Assembly (NCBI RefSeq): GCF_009208735.1 | Contig: NZ_WFLJ01000008.1 | Location: 124,001-188,000 of the forward strand | DNA: 64,000 nt | Direction: 5' to 3' | From: Janthinobacterium rivuli | GTDB taxonomy: Bacteria; Pseudomonadota; Gammaproteobacteria; Burkholderiales; Burkholderiaceae_D | Shown: in pieces, positions 50,775-61,136 of the stretch | How the letters are laid out: each line of letters opens with the position of its first letter | Numbering within the stretch: the first letter of the stretch is position 1 | Translations under genes and position numbers: made by a program | Notes under the pieces: generated by a model | The model's input: the letters and a program-made list of their open reading frames with translations, nothing else | What the model was told of the DNA's origin: nothing | Database searches by the model: none

Positions 50775-53365
50775 TACCAGTCCTCCCTGACGGCGCGGAT
50801 GGGGCCAGCGGACAGCGCCTGGCGGCCCGCGATCAGCGCCGTGGCGGCGGCCGCCGTCAGCAGGGCGGCGGCCACGGTGGCGATCAATGGCCACGGCAGA
50901 TGCAGTTGCATGGTCCAGTGGAACGATTGCGGATTGACGATGAAGACCAGCACAAAGCTGATCAACAGGCCCAAAATAAAACCGGTGGCGATGCCCAGCG
51001 CCGTCAGCGCGCCGCCTTCGAGCGCGAGGATGGACAGGATCTGCCCCTTTGTCACGCCCACGTGGCGCAGCATGCCGAATTCGCGCGCGCGCGCCAGCGT
51101 CTGCGCGGAAAACGTGGCGGCCACACCGAACAGGCCGATGACGATGGCGATCGCTTCCAATAGATACGTGACGGCGAAGCTGCGGTCGAAGATCTGCAGG
51201 CTCAGGGCGCGGATGGCCGACGGATTCGATACTTCCAGGCTGGCGCCGAAGGGCAGGCTTTTCAGGCTTCGCTGCAGCGCGTCGCCGGTGGCGTCCTTGG
51301 CCAGCCACAGGGCCGCGTCGCTGACATCGAGGTCGCCCGTCAGCGCGCGGTAGTCGTCCAGCGGCATCTGGATGGCGCCGGACGAGCGCGCATAGTCGCG
51401 CCAGATGCCGGCGACAAAGAACTGGTGCAGGCCGCCGGCCAGCGGCAGGGCTATCCGCTGGCCCGGTTTGACGTTGTACAGATCGGCCGCCGCCTCGGAC
51501 AGCCACACGGGTCTGTCGCCATCTGGCACGGGCAGGGTGTCGCCCACCAGCACCATGCTCTTGCCCGGATCGGGCAAATGGATGGGGCGCGCCAGCAGCG
51601 CCACGTTCGGGCGGTCGGGCGCCAGCGACAGCGAGCGCACGCGCTGGAAATCCACCCTGGCCACCTCGGGCAAGGCGGTGATGCTGGCCTGTTCGCGCGG
51701 GTTCAAACCGGCCGTCCCGCCGCTGGCGGCCGTGCGCGCATACACGTCGGCCGGCAAGATCTGCAGCAGCCAGTCGTCGACGGAAACGCGGAAACTCGAC
51801 ACCATGATGGCCATCGCCACCATCAGGCTGAAACTTGACAGCACGCCGCCGAGCGCGATGCCGGCCTGACCCGAGGCGTTCGCCAGGCGGGCCAGCGTCA
51901 GGCTGCGCACGGGCGAGTGCAAGCTGATATCCGTGCGCAGCCATGCGCGCTGCAGGAAGCGGAAGACGACGGCCGCCAATTGCGGCATCAGCGCGATGGC
52001 GCCGATCAGCAGCAGGGCGATGGACAGATAGCCGAACAGGGGCAGTTCGAATACGGGCGGCAGGAATGTCAGGGCGCCGGCCAGCAGCAGGCAAGCCAGC
52101 GCGGGCCAGGTTTTCGCCAGGCGCGTCGTCACGACTTCCTCGCTGCCCGATTTCAGGGCGATGGCGGGGGCCGCGCGCGCCGCTTCCAGCGCGGGCGCGG
52201 CGCAGCCCAGCAAGGCGACTCCCAGGCCCAGCGCGAAATACACGCCAGCGGCAACGGGCGTGAACTGCACTTGTGGCTGCACGCCCGCGAAATAGCCGGC
52301 GCCCAGGTCGCCGCCGAAAAAGCGCAGGGCGACGGCGGCCATGGCATAGCCGCCAGCGATGCCCAACGCGGCGCCCACGATGCCCAGGCTGGCGCCTTCC
52401 AGCAGCACCTGGCGCAGCAGCGCGCCCCGCTCCATGCCCAGCACGCGCAGCAGCGCGAACTGGCCGCGGCGGCGGATGACGGACAGCGCCTGCGTGGAAA
52501 AGACGAGGAACGCCCCAGTAAACAGGGCGACGAGGGCGAGCACCGTCAGGTTGACCCGGTACGCGCGGCTCAGGTTATTGTTGCGGCTATTCTGGTTCTC
52601 GTCATTGGGCTGGCCCACCTGGAAGCGCCCCGGATACCGCGCCTCCAGCGCGCGAGACAGATCGGCCTGGAAGGCGTCGCGATTGACGCCCTGGCGCAGT
52701 TTCAAGTCGATGCGCGACAGCTTGCCCAGCTTGTTGAAGCGCCATTGCGCCGCGCCGATATCCATCACGGCGATGCGCTGGCCGGCGCGCGCGCGCTGCA
52801 GCGAACCGGCCACGCGCAGCGGCACCGTGCCCGTGCCCGATTGCAGCGCGACCTGGCCGCCTTCGGCCACAGCCAGCCAGCGCAAGGCGGCCGGCGATAA
52901 AAAGATGGCGTCGTCGGCCAGGGTGTCGAAAGGCTGGCCTTCGGCCGGCGCGCCTATCAGGTCGGGCGAGATGAAGCCGGCGCGGAAGACGTCGAGCGCC
53001 AGGATATGCAGCGGGCCGCCGTCCTTCTTGCCTGCCACCGCGGCCTGCAGTTCCAGCACGGGCGAAGCGACGGCCACGCCGTCGCGCTGCGCCAGCCACG
53101 GGTAGATGGCTTCGTCGAACAGCGCTTCGCGCCCGGCCACCTGCACGTCGGCTTGGCCGGACAGGCTTTTGACGGCCGTGGAAAATTCATTGAAGGCGGC
53201 CGCGTTGATCAGGTGGATGGCAAAGCCCAGCGACACGCCGATGGCGATGGCCAGAATGGCGACAAAGGCGCGCACGGGATGGGCGCGCCATTCGCCCAGC
53301 AGCAGCCAGCGCGACAGCAGGCGCGCACCCGCAGGATGTGCTGCCGGTGCACTCAATGCAGGCAT
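50774..53365 (-). CDS. FtsX-type ABC transporter permease (863 aa)
   Basis: 863 residues with the duplicated FtsX/MacB-like layout: an N-terminal helix (AFVAILAIAIGVSLGFAIHL), a large periplasmic domain, three helices in the middle (LALVALFTGAFLVFSTQALS), a further helix and domain, and three C-terminal helices (EAIAIVIGLFGVAATFSAQT). Such permeases move lipids or lipoproteins with a separate ATPase. No ATPase gene is adjacent, unlike most relatives. The start overlaps the DUF4124 gene by 13 bases. Confidence 0.85.
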   Translation of the reverse strand: MPALSAPAAHPAGARLLSRWLLLGEWRAHPVRAFVAILAIAIGVSLGFAIHLINAAAFNEFSTAVKSLSGQADVQVAGREALFDEAIYPWLAQRDGVAVASPVLELQAAVAGKKDGGPLHILALDVFRAGFISPDLIGAPAEGQPFDTLADDAIFLSPAALRWLAVAEGGQVALQSGTGTVPLRVAGSLQRARAGQRIAVMDIGAAQWRFNKLGKLSRIDLKLRQGVNRDAFQADLSRALEARYPGRFQVGQPNDENQNSRNNNLSRAYRVNLTVLALVALFTGAFLVFSTQALSVIRRRGQFALLRVLGMERGALLRQVLLEGASLGIVGAALGIAGGYAMAAVALRFFGGDLGAGYFAGVQPQVQFTPVAAGVYFALGLGVALLGCAAPALEAARAAPAIALKSGSEEVVTTRLAKTWPALACLLLAGALTFLPPVFELPLFGYLSIALLLIGAIALMPQLAAVVFRFLQRAWLRTDISLHSPVRSLTLARLANASGQAGIALGGVLSSFSLMVAMAIMVSSFRVSVDDWLLQILPADVYARTAASGGTAGLNPREQASITALPEVARVDFQRVRSLSLAPDRPNVALLARPIHLPDPGKSMVLVGDTLPVPDGDRPVWLSEAAADLYNVKPGQRIALPLAGGLHQFFVAGIWRDYARSSGAIQMPLDDYRALTGDLDVSDAALWLAKDATGDALQRSLKSLPFGASLEVSNPSAIRALSLQIFDRSFAVTYLLEAIAIVIGLFGVAATFSAQTLARAREFGMLRHVGVTKGQILSILALEGGALTALGIATGFILGLLISFVLVFIVNPQSFHWTMQLHLPWPLIATVAAALLTAAAATALIAGRQALSAGPIRAVREDW

Positions 53366-53775
53366 TCGACGGCCAGGCGTTCGCCGGCGCGCCGCGCTTT
53401 CAGTTGCGCCGCATCGCGGGTCTTGTCACCGGCGCCGACGGCGTCCTGCGCCGTCCATTTCTGCTCCAGGCGCAGCTGGGCGCAGTGCTTCTCGTGCATT
53501 TCCTTCTGTTTGGCGGCCCGTTCGCGCGCCTGGTCTTCCAGGTTTTCGCGCTTCTTGCGCGCCGCTTCCATCTGGCTGGCCACGCGCTCCTGGCGCGTGG
53601 CAGCGCCCTTGTCGACGGCAGGAGGGGGCGTGGGGACTTCCATGATCTGCAGCTGGCCGCCCGCGCACGGCGTTGCGCTATAGCTGGTCTGGCCATCCTG
53701 CACGCATTTGTAGACGTCCTGCGCACCGGCGGAACCGGCCAGCATGGCCATGAGCAGCAGGGACGACGGCTTCAC
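53353..53775 (-). CDS. DUF4124 small secreted protein
   Basis: 140 residues. Signal peptide KPSSLLLMAMLAGSAGAQ precedes the DUF4124 signature DVYKCVQDGQTSYSATPCAGG, in which two Cys probably pair. The rest is a charged Lys/Arg/Glu-rich helix ending near LAVECLH. Periplasmic, unknown function. Its start overlaps the FAD oxidase stop by four bases. Confidence 0.85.
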   Translation of the reverse strand: MKPSSLLLMAMLAGSAGAQDVYKCVQDGQTSYSATPCAGGQLQIMEVPTPPPAVDKGAATRQERVASQMEAARKKRENLEDQARERAAKQKEMHEKHCAQLRLEQKWTAQDAVGAGDKTRDAAQLKARRAGERLAVECLH

Positions 53776-55214
53776 AATACCTTCCCTGGATTCATGATGT
53801 TTTGCGGGTCCAGCGCCTGCTTCACGGCGCGCATCAGCTGCAGTTCCAGCGGCGACTTGTAGCGGGCGAGATCCGCTTTTTTCAGCGCGCCGATGCCGTG
53901 TTCGGCCGATATCGAGCCGCCAAAGCCATGGACCTGGTCGTGCACGATGCGGTTGATGGCGTCCTGGTTGGCCAGGAAGTCGCGATCCGTCATGCCGGCG
54001 GGTGGCGCCACGTTGTAATGCAGGTTGCCGTCACCCAGATGGCCGAAGCACACGAGCTGGCAGCCGGGGAAGGCTGATTCAAGGGCCGCATCCGTGACGG
54101 AGATGAAGTCGGCGATGCGGGAAATCGGCAGCGAGATATCGTGCTTGATGTTCTTGCCCGCCTGCGCCTGCGCCAGCGGGATGTGTTCGCGCAGCTGCCA
54201 CAGTCCCTCGGACTGCGCCACGGAACTGGCGACGACGGCGTCTTCGATCAATTCGTCTTCCAGGGCCGCGCCGATGCTCGCTTCCAGCAATTCCACAGCG
54301 TGCGCCTCGGACTGGCTGCTCGATAATTCGAGCAGCACATATTGCCCATGCGATTGCCCATGCGCTTCGGCGAAGGGGCGCGGCAGCTGCGGGAACTGCT
54401 CGGCCACCAGTTGCAGACAATACTGCGACATCAGTTCAAAACCCGTCAGGCTGGCGCCGCAATGGTCTTGCATCAGGCTTAACAAGCGCAAGGCGTGGGC
54501 GGGCGAGGGCATGGCGGCCAGCGCCGTGATGCAGGCTTTCGGCTGCGGATACAGTTTCATCACGGCGCCCGTGATCACGCCCAGGGTGCCCTCGGCGCCG
54601 ATGTACAGGTCGCGCAAATCGTAGCCCGTATTATCCTTGCGCAGGCCGCGCAAGCCGCTCCAGATCTCGCCCTGCGGCGTGACCACTTCCAGGCCCAGGC
54701 ACAGCTCGCGCGTGTTGCCGTAGCGCAGCACGGCCGTGCCGCCCGCGTTCGTCGCCAGATTTCCGCCGATGGTGCAACTGCCCTCGGCCGCCAGCGACAG
54801 GGGGAACAGGCAGCCGGCGGCGCTGGCCGCTTCCTGGATGGTTTGCAGGATGCAGCCCGCGTCCACCGTGATGGTGCGGTTGACGGGATCGAGCGCGCGG
54901 ATGCTGTTCAGGCGCGCCAGCGACAGCACGATGGCCGTGCCCGCGTCGTCGGGGATGCTGCCCAGGACCAGGCCCGTATTGCCGCCCTGCGGCACGACGG
55001 GAACCTGCCATTGCGCGCAGGCGCGCAGGATGGCTGCCACTTGCTCCACCGTGGCGGGCCGCAGCACGGCCAGGGCCTTGCCCGTAAAACGGTCGCGCCA
55101 GTCGGTGAGGAAGGGCGCCGTGTCGGCATCCTGGGTGAGGACGTAGGTGTCGCCCAGCAGCTCTCGGCAGGCGGCGAGGAAATCGGCTTGGTCAGTCATA
55201 GGCTTGTCGCTCAT
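53772..55214 (-). CDS. FAD-linked oxidase of the glycolate/D-lactate dehydrogenase family
   Basis: 480 residues. The FAD-binding_4 domain shows VPVVPQGGNTGLVLGS and EGSCTIGGNLATNAGG; the C-terminal domain contains GHLGDGNLHYNV and SISAEHGIGALKK with the expected metal/substrate His. Relatives oxidise D-lactate, D-2-hydroxyglutarate or glycolate. Substrate cannot be told from sequence. Overlaps both neighbours by four bases. Confidence 0.88.
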   Translation of the reverse strand: MSDKPMTDQADFLAACRELLGDTYVLTQDADTAPFLTDWRDRFTGKALAVLRPATVEQVAAILRACAQWQVPVVPQGGNTGLVLGSIPDDAGTAIVLSLARLNSIRALDPVNRTITVDAGCILQTIQEAASAAGCLFPLSLAAEGSCTIGGNLATNAGGTAVLRYGNTRELCLGLEVVTPQGEIWSGLRGLRKDNTGYDLRDLYIGAEGTLGVITGAVMKLYPQPKACITALAAMPSPAHALRLLSLMQDHCGASLTGFELMSQYCLQLVAEQFPQLPRPFAEAHGQSHGQYVLLELSSSQSEAHAVELLEASIGAALEDELIEDAVVASSVAQSEGLWQLREHIPLAQAQAGKNIKHDISLPISRIADFISVTDAALESAFPGCQLVCFGHLGDGNLHYNVAPPAGMTDRDFLANQDAINRIVHDQVHGFGGSISAEHGIGALKKADLARYKSPLELQLMRAVKQALDPQNIMNPGKVL

Positions 55215-55620
55215 TTCTTGATGCTCACTTTATTCACTTTTTCCAGCAGTTCCCTGGCCATGCGCTTGGCCGCCTTCTTATAAGGGCGCAGATACAGCAC
55301 GGCGCAGACAAAATAGATGCAGACGATGGCCGCCTCGCCCCAGGCCATCAGGGCCGAAGTGGGGTTCGTGTCGCTGTAGCCGCGCACCACGCCCTCCGTA
55401 AAATACAGCAGGATCACCATCGACGACCATTGCAGGGTGTAGACGTCGCGCTTGATGACGCCGTACAGGGGAATGAGCAGGGGCGCCGCTTTCAGGGCCA
55501 CCCAGGAGCCGTCCGGCTTCAGCGGCGCGACGACGGTTTCCCATGCCAGGCACCAGACGATCAGAGTGACCAGGCTGGCGATGGCGCCCCAGTGAAAATA
55601 CTTGTGCAGAGCGCCGTGCA

Positions 55621-55621
<1 letters not shown>
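55211..55621 (-). CDS. DUF2069 inner-membrane protein
   Basis: 136 residues with four hydrophobic segments, first LVTLIVWCLAWETVV and last ALMAWGEAAIVCIYFVCAVLYL, followed by a basic tail KKAAKRMARELLEKVNKV. Matches DUF2069 (YjfL-like group is different; this is the WrbA-linked family). It sits between wrbA and the FAD oxidase, overlapping each by one to four bases; wrbA-DUF2069 pairing is common in betaproteobacteria. Confidence 0.82.
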
Positions 55622-56271
<650 letters not shown>

Positions 56272-56296
56272 TCATGGCGCCGTTCTGATTTTGCAC

Positions 56297-57673
56297 ATGT
56301 TTTCAAAATATATACTCCCCATCTTTCATTACCTGTGGCGCGCCCTGAGCATGGGACTGGCCGTCGTGCGCGGCCTGACGTGGTCCGAAACGCGCGACCT
56401 GCTGCAGTTCGCGCGCCGCCGCGTGCGCGAGGAAAGCCTGCCGCAAGTGGCCGGCAGCCTGACGTTCGCCACCGTGTTCGCGCTGGTGCCGCTGCTGACC
56501 TTGGCACTGGCCATCTTCACCACTTTCCCCCTGTTTAATACCTTCCGCCACGCGCTGGAAGACTATTTCGTGCAAAGCGTGATGCCCAAGGGGATATCGA
56601 ACACCATCCTCGACTACCTGACCACATTCGCCTCGAAGGCCACGCGCCTGTCGGCCATCGGCGCGGGCGCCCTGATCGTCACCTCGGTGGGCATGATGGG
56701 CTTGATCGAGCGCGTCTTCAACCGCATCTGGCGCGTGCGCCAGGAGCGCCGCTGGACCAAACGTTTACTTGTTTACTGGGCCATCGTCACCCTGGGGCCG
56801 CTGCTGGTGGGCGTGTCGCTGACGGTGACGTCGCGCGTCTTCATCGCTACCAGCGGCGTGGTGGGCGCCGTGCCCTTCCTCGGCACCGTGTTTTATACCC
56901 TGGTGTCGGTCGGCCTGACCATGCTGGCATTTACCCTGTTGTACATCGCCGTGCCGAACCGCGACGTGGACTGGCGCGACGCGGCCTGGGGCGGCTTGCT
57001 GGCGGCGCTGGCGTTCGAGGTGGCCAAGCGTGGCTTCGGCGAATTCATCCAGGAATTCCCCACCTATTCGCGCATCTATGGCGCGCTGGCCGCCTTGCCG
57101 CTGTTCCTCGTGTGGATTTACCTGAGCTGGATGATCACCCTCGTGGGCGCCTTGCTGGTGGCCGCCTTGCCCGTCGTGAAATACGAGCGCTGGTGGTACG
57201 AGGCAGCGCCGGGCAGCGAATTTGTCGACGCCGTCGCCATCCTGAAAGTGCTGCACCAGGCGTGCCACTGCGGCGATTCGGCCCTGGTGGGCGCGGCCGA
57301 GATCCGCCGCAGCACGCGCCTGGGCTTCGAGGAGATGGAAACCCTGCTCGACAAGATGGTGCAGCAGGGCTGGGTCGGACGAGTCAACGTGGAGGGCGCC
57401 GTGCGGGTGCAGTGGGGCAAGCGCGTGGCCGATAGTTCCGACCACTGGGTCTTGCTGGGCAACGTCAACCGCATCAGCCTGGCCGACGTCTACCGGCTCT
57501 TCGTTTTCGGCGGCATGCGCGTCAATTCCGGCTATCCGGCCGGCTCCACCAACGAGCGCGACATCAAGGCGGCGGAAGAAGCCGCAGCCCTGGCGGCGCA
57601 AGTGGAAAACGCCGTGGAGCAGGGGCTGGGATTGACTTTGGCGCAGCATTTCGGGGTCGTCAAATGCAACTGA
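56297..57673 (+). CDS. YihY/BrkB family inner-membrane protein with winged-helix-like C-terminus
   Basis: 458 residues from the ATG at 56297. The YihY core has SLPQVAGSLTFATVFALVPL (first helix) and five further helices, for example AGALIVTSVGMMGLIERVFN and LFLVWIYLSWMITLVGALLV. A soluble C-terminal part of about 150 residues (ALVGAAEIRRSTRLGFEEME) looks like a winged helix. The family was once called BrkB or RNase BN; its role is unsettled. Divergent from wrbA. Confidence 0.85.
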   Translation: MFSKYILPIFHYLWRALSMGLAVVRGLTWSETRDLLQFARRRVREESLPQVAGSLTFATVFALVPLLTLALAIFTTFPLFNTFRHALEDYFVQSVMPKGISNTILDYLTTFASKATRLSAIGAGALIVTSVGMMGLIERVFNRIWRVRQERRWTKRLLVYWAIVTLGPLLVGVSLTVTSRVFIATSGVVGAVPFLGTVFYTLVSVGLTMLAFTLLYIAVPNRDVDWRDAAWGGLLAALAFEVAKRGFGEFIQEFPTYSRIYGALAALPLFLVWIYLSWMITLVGALLVAALPVVKYERWWYEAAPGSEFVDAVAILKVLHQACHCGDSALVGAAEIRRSTRLGFEEMETLLDKMVQQGWVGRVNVEGAVRVQWGKRVADSSDHWVLLGNVNRISLADVYRLFVFGGMRVNSGYPAGSTNERDIKAAEEAAALAAQVENAVEQGLGLTLAQHFGVVKCN

Positions 57674-57686
57674 GCGGCTCTTACTC

Positions 57687-59675
57687 TTAGTACACTACGG
57701 GCCGCAAGGCTGCCTGCAGCGCCACCTTGTTGAACGCTGCCGCATCCTGCGCCCGCACCACGCCCAGATAATATGTGTCCTCGCCGCCGTGCATGTTGAC
57801 CAGGCGCAGCTGGTGCGGCGCCAGGTGGGCGGCGATGGCGGCCAGGCCCTCGGCCATCGCGTCGCCATCCTCGCGCTCTGGCCACGAAAAATCGCGCAGC
57901 GCGGGCAGCTCGATATGCTGGGCGATGCGCGGCACTTCATCGACGGCTTTCCAGTCCAGGGTGGTACCGTGGCCCAGCGTGTGGGAGGCCGTGGACCAGA
58001 GCAGGAAGAAACAGGCCGCTTCGGGCGAGTCGCCTTCGTATTCCTCTTCCGGATCGTCCTCCGCCAGCTCTTCGAGCGTGATGTCCACGCAGCGCGCGGC
58101 CAGGTCCGCATCGCCTTGCAAGAGCAGGGCGGCCATGGCGCGCAACTGCGCGCGGTCGGCCTTTGCCAGGATTTGCGCCGGCGTAAAGCTGCGGCGCTTG
58201 ACGGATTTTTTCTTGCCCAGCCCCATGGCCTCGCTCAATTGCGCCGTGATGGCCGCCTTGAAGTTGTCCACGGTGTCGAACTGCTCCAGCAACTGGCCCG
58301 TGAAATCCATGCTCCAGGCCATGCCATCCTTGACCACATATAAAAAGTCGCTTTGCACGGCCACGCCGCGCAGATGGTGGGCCGGTGAGTACAAGGGCGT
58401 GAACGCCTGTTTTCCATCCAGGGTCAGCATGCAGGCCAGGCCTTGCGCATCGATGGCGAAGATCAGGTTCTTGCGCAGCTTGGGCGGCGACGAGGTGGTG
58501 GCGCAGTCGATGGCTTCGTACTGGCAGGGCGCCAGCAGCTCGCCCTGGCTATTGACCAGGCCAAACAGGAAGCGCCCGTCGATGCGCTGGCTGACGATGG
58601 CGATCTTCTTTTTCGTGCCGAAATCCTGCACGGAGCTGTAGGCGGGCGGCACCACCACCTTGCCCATCTTGTCGACCACGCCGTGCACATTGCGTTCGTC
58701 ATCGTGCGTCTGGCGCTCGATGTCGATCAATCCATCTTCGCGCTGGCACATATTGTCCACCCTGTCGATGAGCAGCGCGCCATCGGGCAGGCGCAACAAG
58801 CGGCTGGCGCCGTCTGCATCGATCTGCTGCACCAGGTGGGGGCTGATCACATACAGGGCGCCGGGGGCGGGCGGCAGCACCACCGTGCCATTGAGGTCCA
58901 GCACGCCGTGCGCCTCGGGGGCGTCCGTCGTGGCAAAGGTGAGCCAGCCATCGTCCGCGTAGTAAGTGCCCAGGTCGACATAGCGCCGCGACAGGGGCAC
59001 GATCCAGCGGCCATAGGGCGTGACCAGGCCGGTGACCTCCGGTTCGCCGGGGGCGCTCACTTCATAACACAACGCGTCTTCCTCCCAGCCCACCACTTCC
59101 AGGCCTTGCAGGAAGGGGACAGCGTCTGCATCGAGTTCCTCGACATCGGCCAGCTGCGCGACGGCCGTGACCGACCAGTAGCCAATGGCGGGCGATGCGG
59201 CGCCGGCGGCCAGCAGGGGTGCCAGCGCTTGCCGGTCGCCGCGTTGCAGGGCAAGGTGCAGGGCTTGCGCCTCGGCGCGCAGGGCGTCGAGCGCGGCGGC
59301 GTATTCCGGCGTGTCGATATCGTGCGCGATCAGCTGCACGCAGTCAAACACCAGCCACGCCTGGCCACCGGCCAGCAGGGCGCTGATGGCGCTGCGCGCG
59401 ACGATGGACGCGGCGTCGCGCGGCCTGTCCATCAGGGCGCACAAGGCTTGCCAGCTGGCCTGCGCCTGCGCCATCGGCGCGGCCAGCACGCAGGCGCAGT
59501 CTTCGCCATCGCCATAGATGGGCCAGGCGACGGCTTGCGCCTCGGCGCCGATGAGCAGCTTGAACAGCATGGGGGTATCGAGCCGCCATTCGGCCAGGCC
59601 CGTGATGGCGTCGGTGTCGAAGCCGGTCTGGCTGGATAAAAAGGCGGTGCTGAACAGGGCTGCGGTATTGATCAT
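57687..59675 (-). CDS. WG-repeat protein
   Basis: 662 residues from the ATG at 59675 (MINTAALFSTAFLS); a longer frame upstream belongs to the neighbouring gene. The first 190 residues are of unknown type. Residues about 235-400 show four WG-like repeats: GLVTPYGRWIVPLSRRY, GVLDLNGTVVLPPAPG, GVVDKMGKVVVPPAYSS and GLVNSQGELLAPCQYEA. The C-terminal third is acidic and helical. WG-repeat proteins are often surface-associated or toxin-antidote partners, but no function is known here. Follows the PoNi-like gene by 29 bases, so probably same transcript. Confidence 0.7.
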   Translation of the reverse strand: MINTAALFSTAFLSSQTGFDTDAITGLAEWRLDTPMLFKLLIGAEAQAVAWPIYGDGEDCACVLAAPMAQAQASWQALCALMDRPRDAASIVARSAISALLAGGQAWLVFDCVQLIAHDIDTPEYAAALDALRAEAQALHLALQRGDRQALAPLLAAGAASPAIGYWSVTAVAQLADVEELDADAVPFLQGLEVVGWEEDALCYEVSAPGEPEVTGLVTPYGRWIVPLSRRYVDLGTYYADDGWLTFATTDAPEAHGVLDLNGTVVLPPAPGALYVISPHLVQQIDADGASRLLRLPDGALLIDRVDNMCQREDGLIDIERQTHDDERNVHGVVDKMGKVVVPPAYSSVQDFGTKKKIAIVSQRIDGRFLFGLVNSQGELLAPCQYEAIDCATTSSPPKLRKNLIFAIDAQGLACMLTLDGKQAFTPLYSPAHHLRGVAVQSDFLYVVKDGMAWSMDFTGQLLEQFDTVDNFKAAITAQLSEAMGLGKKKSVKRRSFTPAQILAKADRAQLRAMAALLLQGDADLAARCVDITLEELAEDDPEEEYEGDSPEAACFFLLWSTASHTLGHGTTLDWKAVDEVPRIAQHIELPALRDFSWPEREDGDAMAEGLAAIAAHLAPHQLRLVNMHGGEDTYYLGVVRAQDAAAFNKVALQAALRPVVY

Positions 59676-59704
59676 GAATATGTATCTGAAAGTGAACGGG
59701 GTAG

Positions 59705-61111
59705 TCAGGGCGACGGCGGCATGACCCAGTGCGCGAGCGCGCCGCGATCGAGTCCCAGCTGCTTTGCCACGGCGGCCGCCTCGAAGGCCCACAAGCCGTA
59801 GTAGCCGCCCAGTCCCTGCGCGCGCAAATGGCCGTTGAACCAGTCTTCGCGCACCAGCGCGCCATGCCAGCTGGCCAGGTAGTGCTGCAGGTGCTCGAGC
59901 CGCTGCACGGGATCGTCCGCGTCGAGACAGTCGTACAGGGCGGTATAGGGCTCGGCGAAATACCATTCATCGACGGCGGGACGCTGCGGATCGATGAAGG
60001 ACAGCAGCGCTTCATACACGCCATCTTCGCCATCGAAGGCCGTCTGCAGGGCGGCCAGACGCCTGGCCAGGTCGTGGCGGCCGAACAGCAGGGTCGCGCC
60101 CAGCAGCTGCAGGGTGCGCGCATAGTCCGTCAATTGTTCGAAATCGAAGGCGGGCATGGCGTCGTCATCGTAGGCCTTGGCCAGGGCCGCGCGCGCCGTT
60201 TCGCAGGCGGCGACGGCCGCTTCCAGCGCCGGCTCCACGTCGGGCAAGGGCAGGCCTGCCGTGTAGCGCAGCGAGAAGACCTGGTACGCCGTGCTGGCGG
60301 CCGCGCAGGCCCAGTAGGCCGCGTCGCCACCGTCGTTTTCCGCCTGTGCCTGCGCGCGGACATAGGCGGCCAGCAGGGCATCGAGGTAAGTCAGGTTGCG
60401 GCCAAAGTCGAACGCGGTGCCGAACGTCTCGGGCGGCACCTGGCGCGGCGCGTGGGGCCAGGGCGTGGACGAAGCCGGGCAGGTGGCGGCGCAATCGCGC
60501 TGGATGGCCCAGTCGGCGAAGATTTGCTGCATATACTGCGCCGTTTCGTCGTCGTGGACGATGGCGCCGACGCCCACAAAGGTCGTGCCCAGCAGGGTGT
60601 AGCCAGGGAAGCGGCTGCTCTCGTAGGCGATGGTGGTCACGCTCTGGATGGTCCTGCCGTCGCTCAGATCGCGCACGCGGAAGTACACGTCGTCCCAGCC
60701 GGCCAGCGATGACGCCGGCGGTTCATTCGGCAAGGTCGCCCAGCTGCCGTCCTCCTGCTCTTCATAGGCATCGAGCAGTGCATCGATGCCGCCGGGGCGG
60801 TCGATGCGGTTGTTTGCGTCGTATTGCAGGCCCAGTTCGGCCGCGAAGGCCGCCGCGTGGCGGCCCTCGAAGACCAGGTACTGGGAGCTCGTGGTGCCGA
60901 CCAGCAGATCCGTGTGCTGGCCCGCCACGACGAGCGCCTGCGGCAGCCGGCACCATTGGTAGTACGGAATGCCGGCCATGGGGCCGCCTTCGTCCGCCAG
61001 CGGGTTGGTGAAGCGCAGCTGTTCCAGCCATGTATAGCGTTCGTGCCGCTCCGCTTCCGTGCCGCTGCCGCGGCCAGTCAATTCGTCAAACAGGGTATTC
61101 AGCAACATCAT
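59705..61111 (-). CDS. PoNi-type (DUF1910/1911) immunity-like protein with extra N-terminal domain
   Basis: 468 residues. The C-terminal half matches the PoNi immunity fold: helix region TYLDALLAAYVRAQAQAEND, then DWFNGHLRAQGLGGYYGLWA with AFEAAAVAKQLGLDRGAL, the DUF1911 signature. PoNi proteins neutralise PoNe-type DNase effectors of type VI secretion. About 235 N-terminal residues form an additional domain of unknown type, so this is a fusion. No PoNe toxin or secretion gene is nearby. 25 bases behind the alpha/beta hydrolase gene. Confidence 0.68.
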   Translation of the reverse strand: MMLLNTLFDELTGRGSGTEAERHERYTWLEQLRFTNPLADEGGPMAGIPYYQWCRLPQALVVAGQHTDLLVGTTSSQYLVFEGRHAAAFAAELGLQYDANNRIDRPGGIDALLDAYEEQEDGSWATLPNEPPASSLAGWDDVYFRVRDLSDGRTIQSVTTIAYESSRFPGYTLLGTTFVGVGAIVHDDETAQYMQQIFADWAIQRDCAATCPASSTPWPHAPRQVPPETFGTAFDFGRNLTYLDALLAAYVRAQAQAENDGGDAAYWACAAASTAYQVFSLRYTAGLPLPDVEPALEAAVAACETARAALAKAYDDDAMPAFDFEQLTDYARTLQLLGATLLFGRHDLARRLAALQTAFDGEDGVYEALLSFIDPQRPAVDEWYFAEPYTALYDCLDADDPVQRLEHLQHYLASWHGALVREDWFNGHLRAQGLGGYYGLWAFEAAAVAKQLGLDRGALAHWVMPPSP

Positions 61112-61136
61112 CCATCTATCCTAAAAAAACATGCAC

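Noticed and set aside
51917..52900. Long plus-strand frames opposite the FtsX-type permease
   Set aside because: Gln/Arg/His-rich without motifs; shadows of a well-supported membrane protein.
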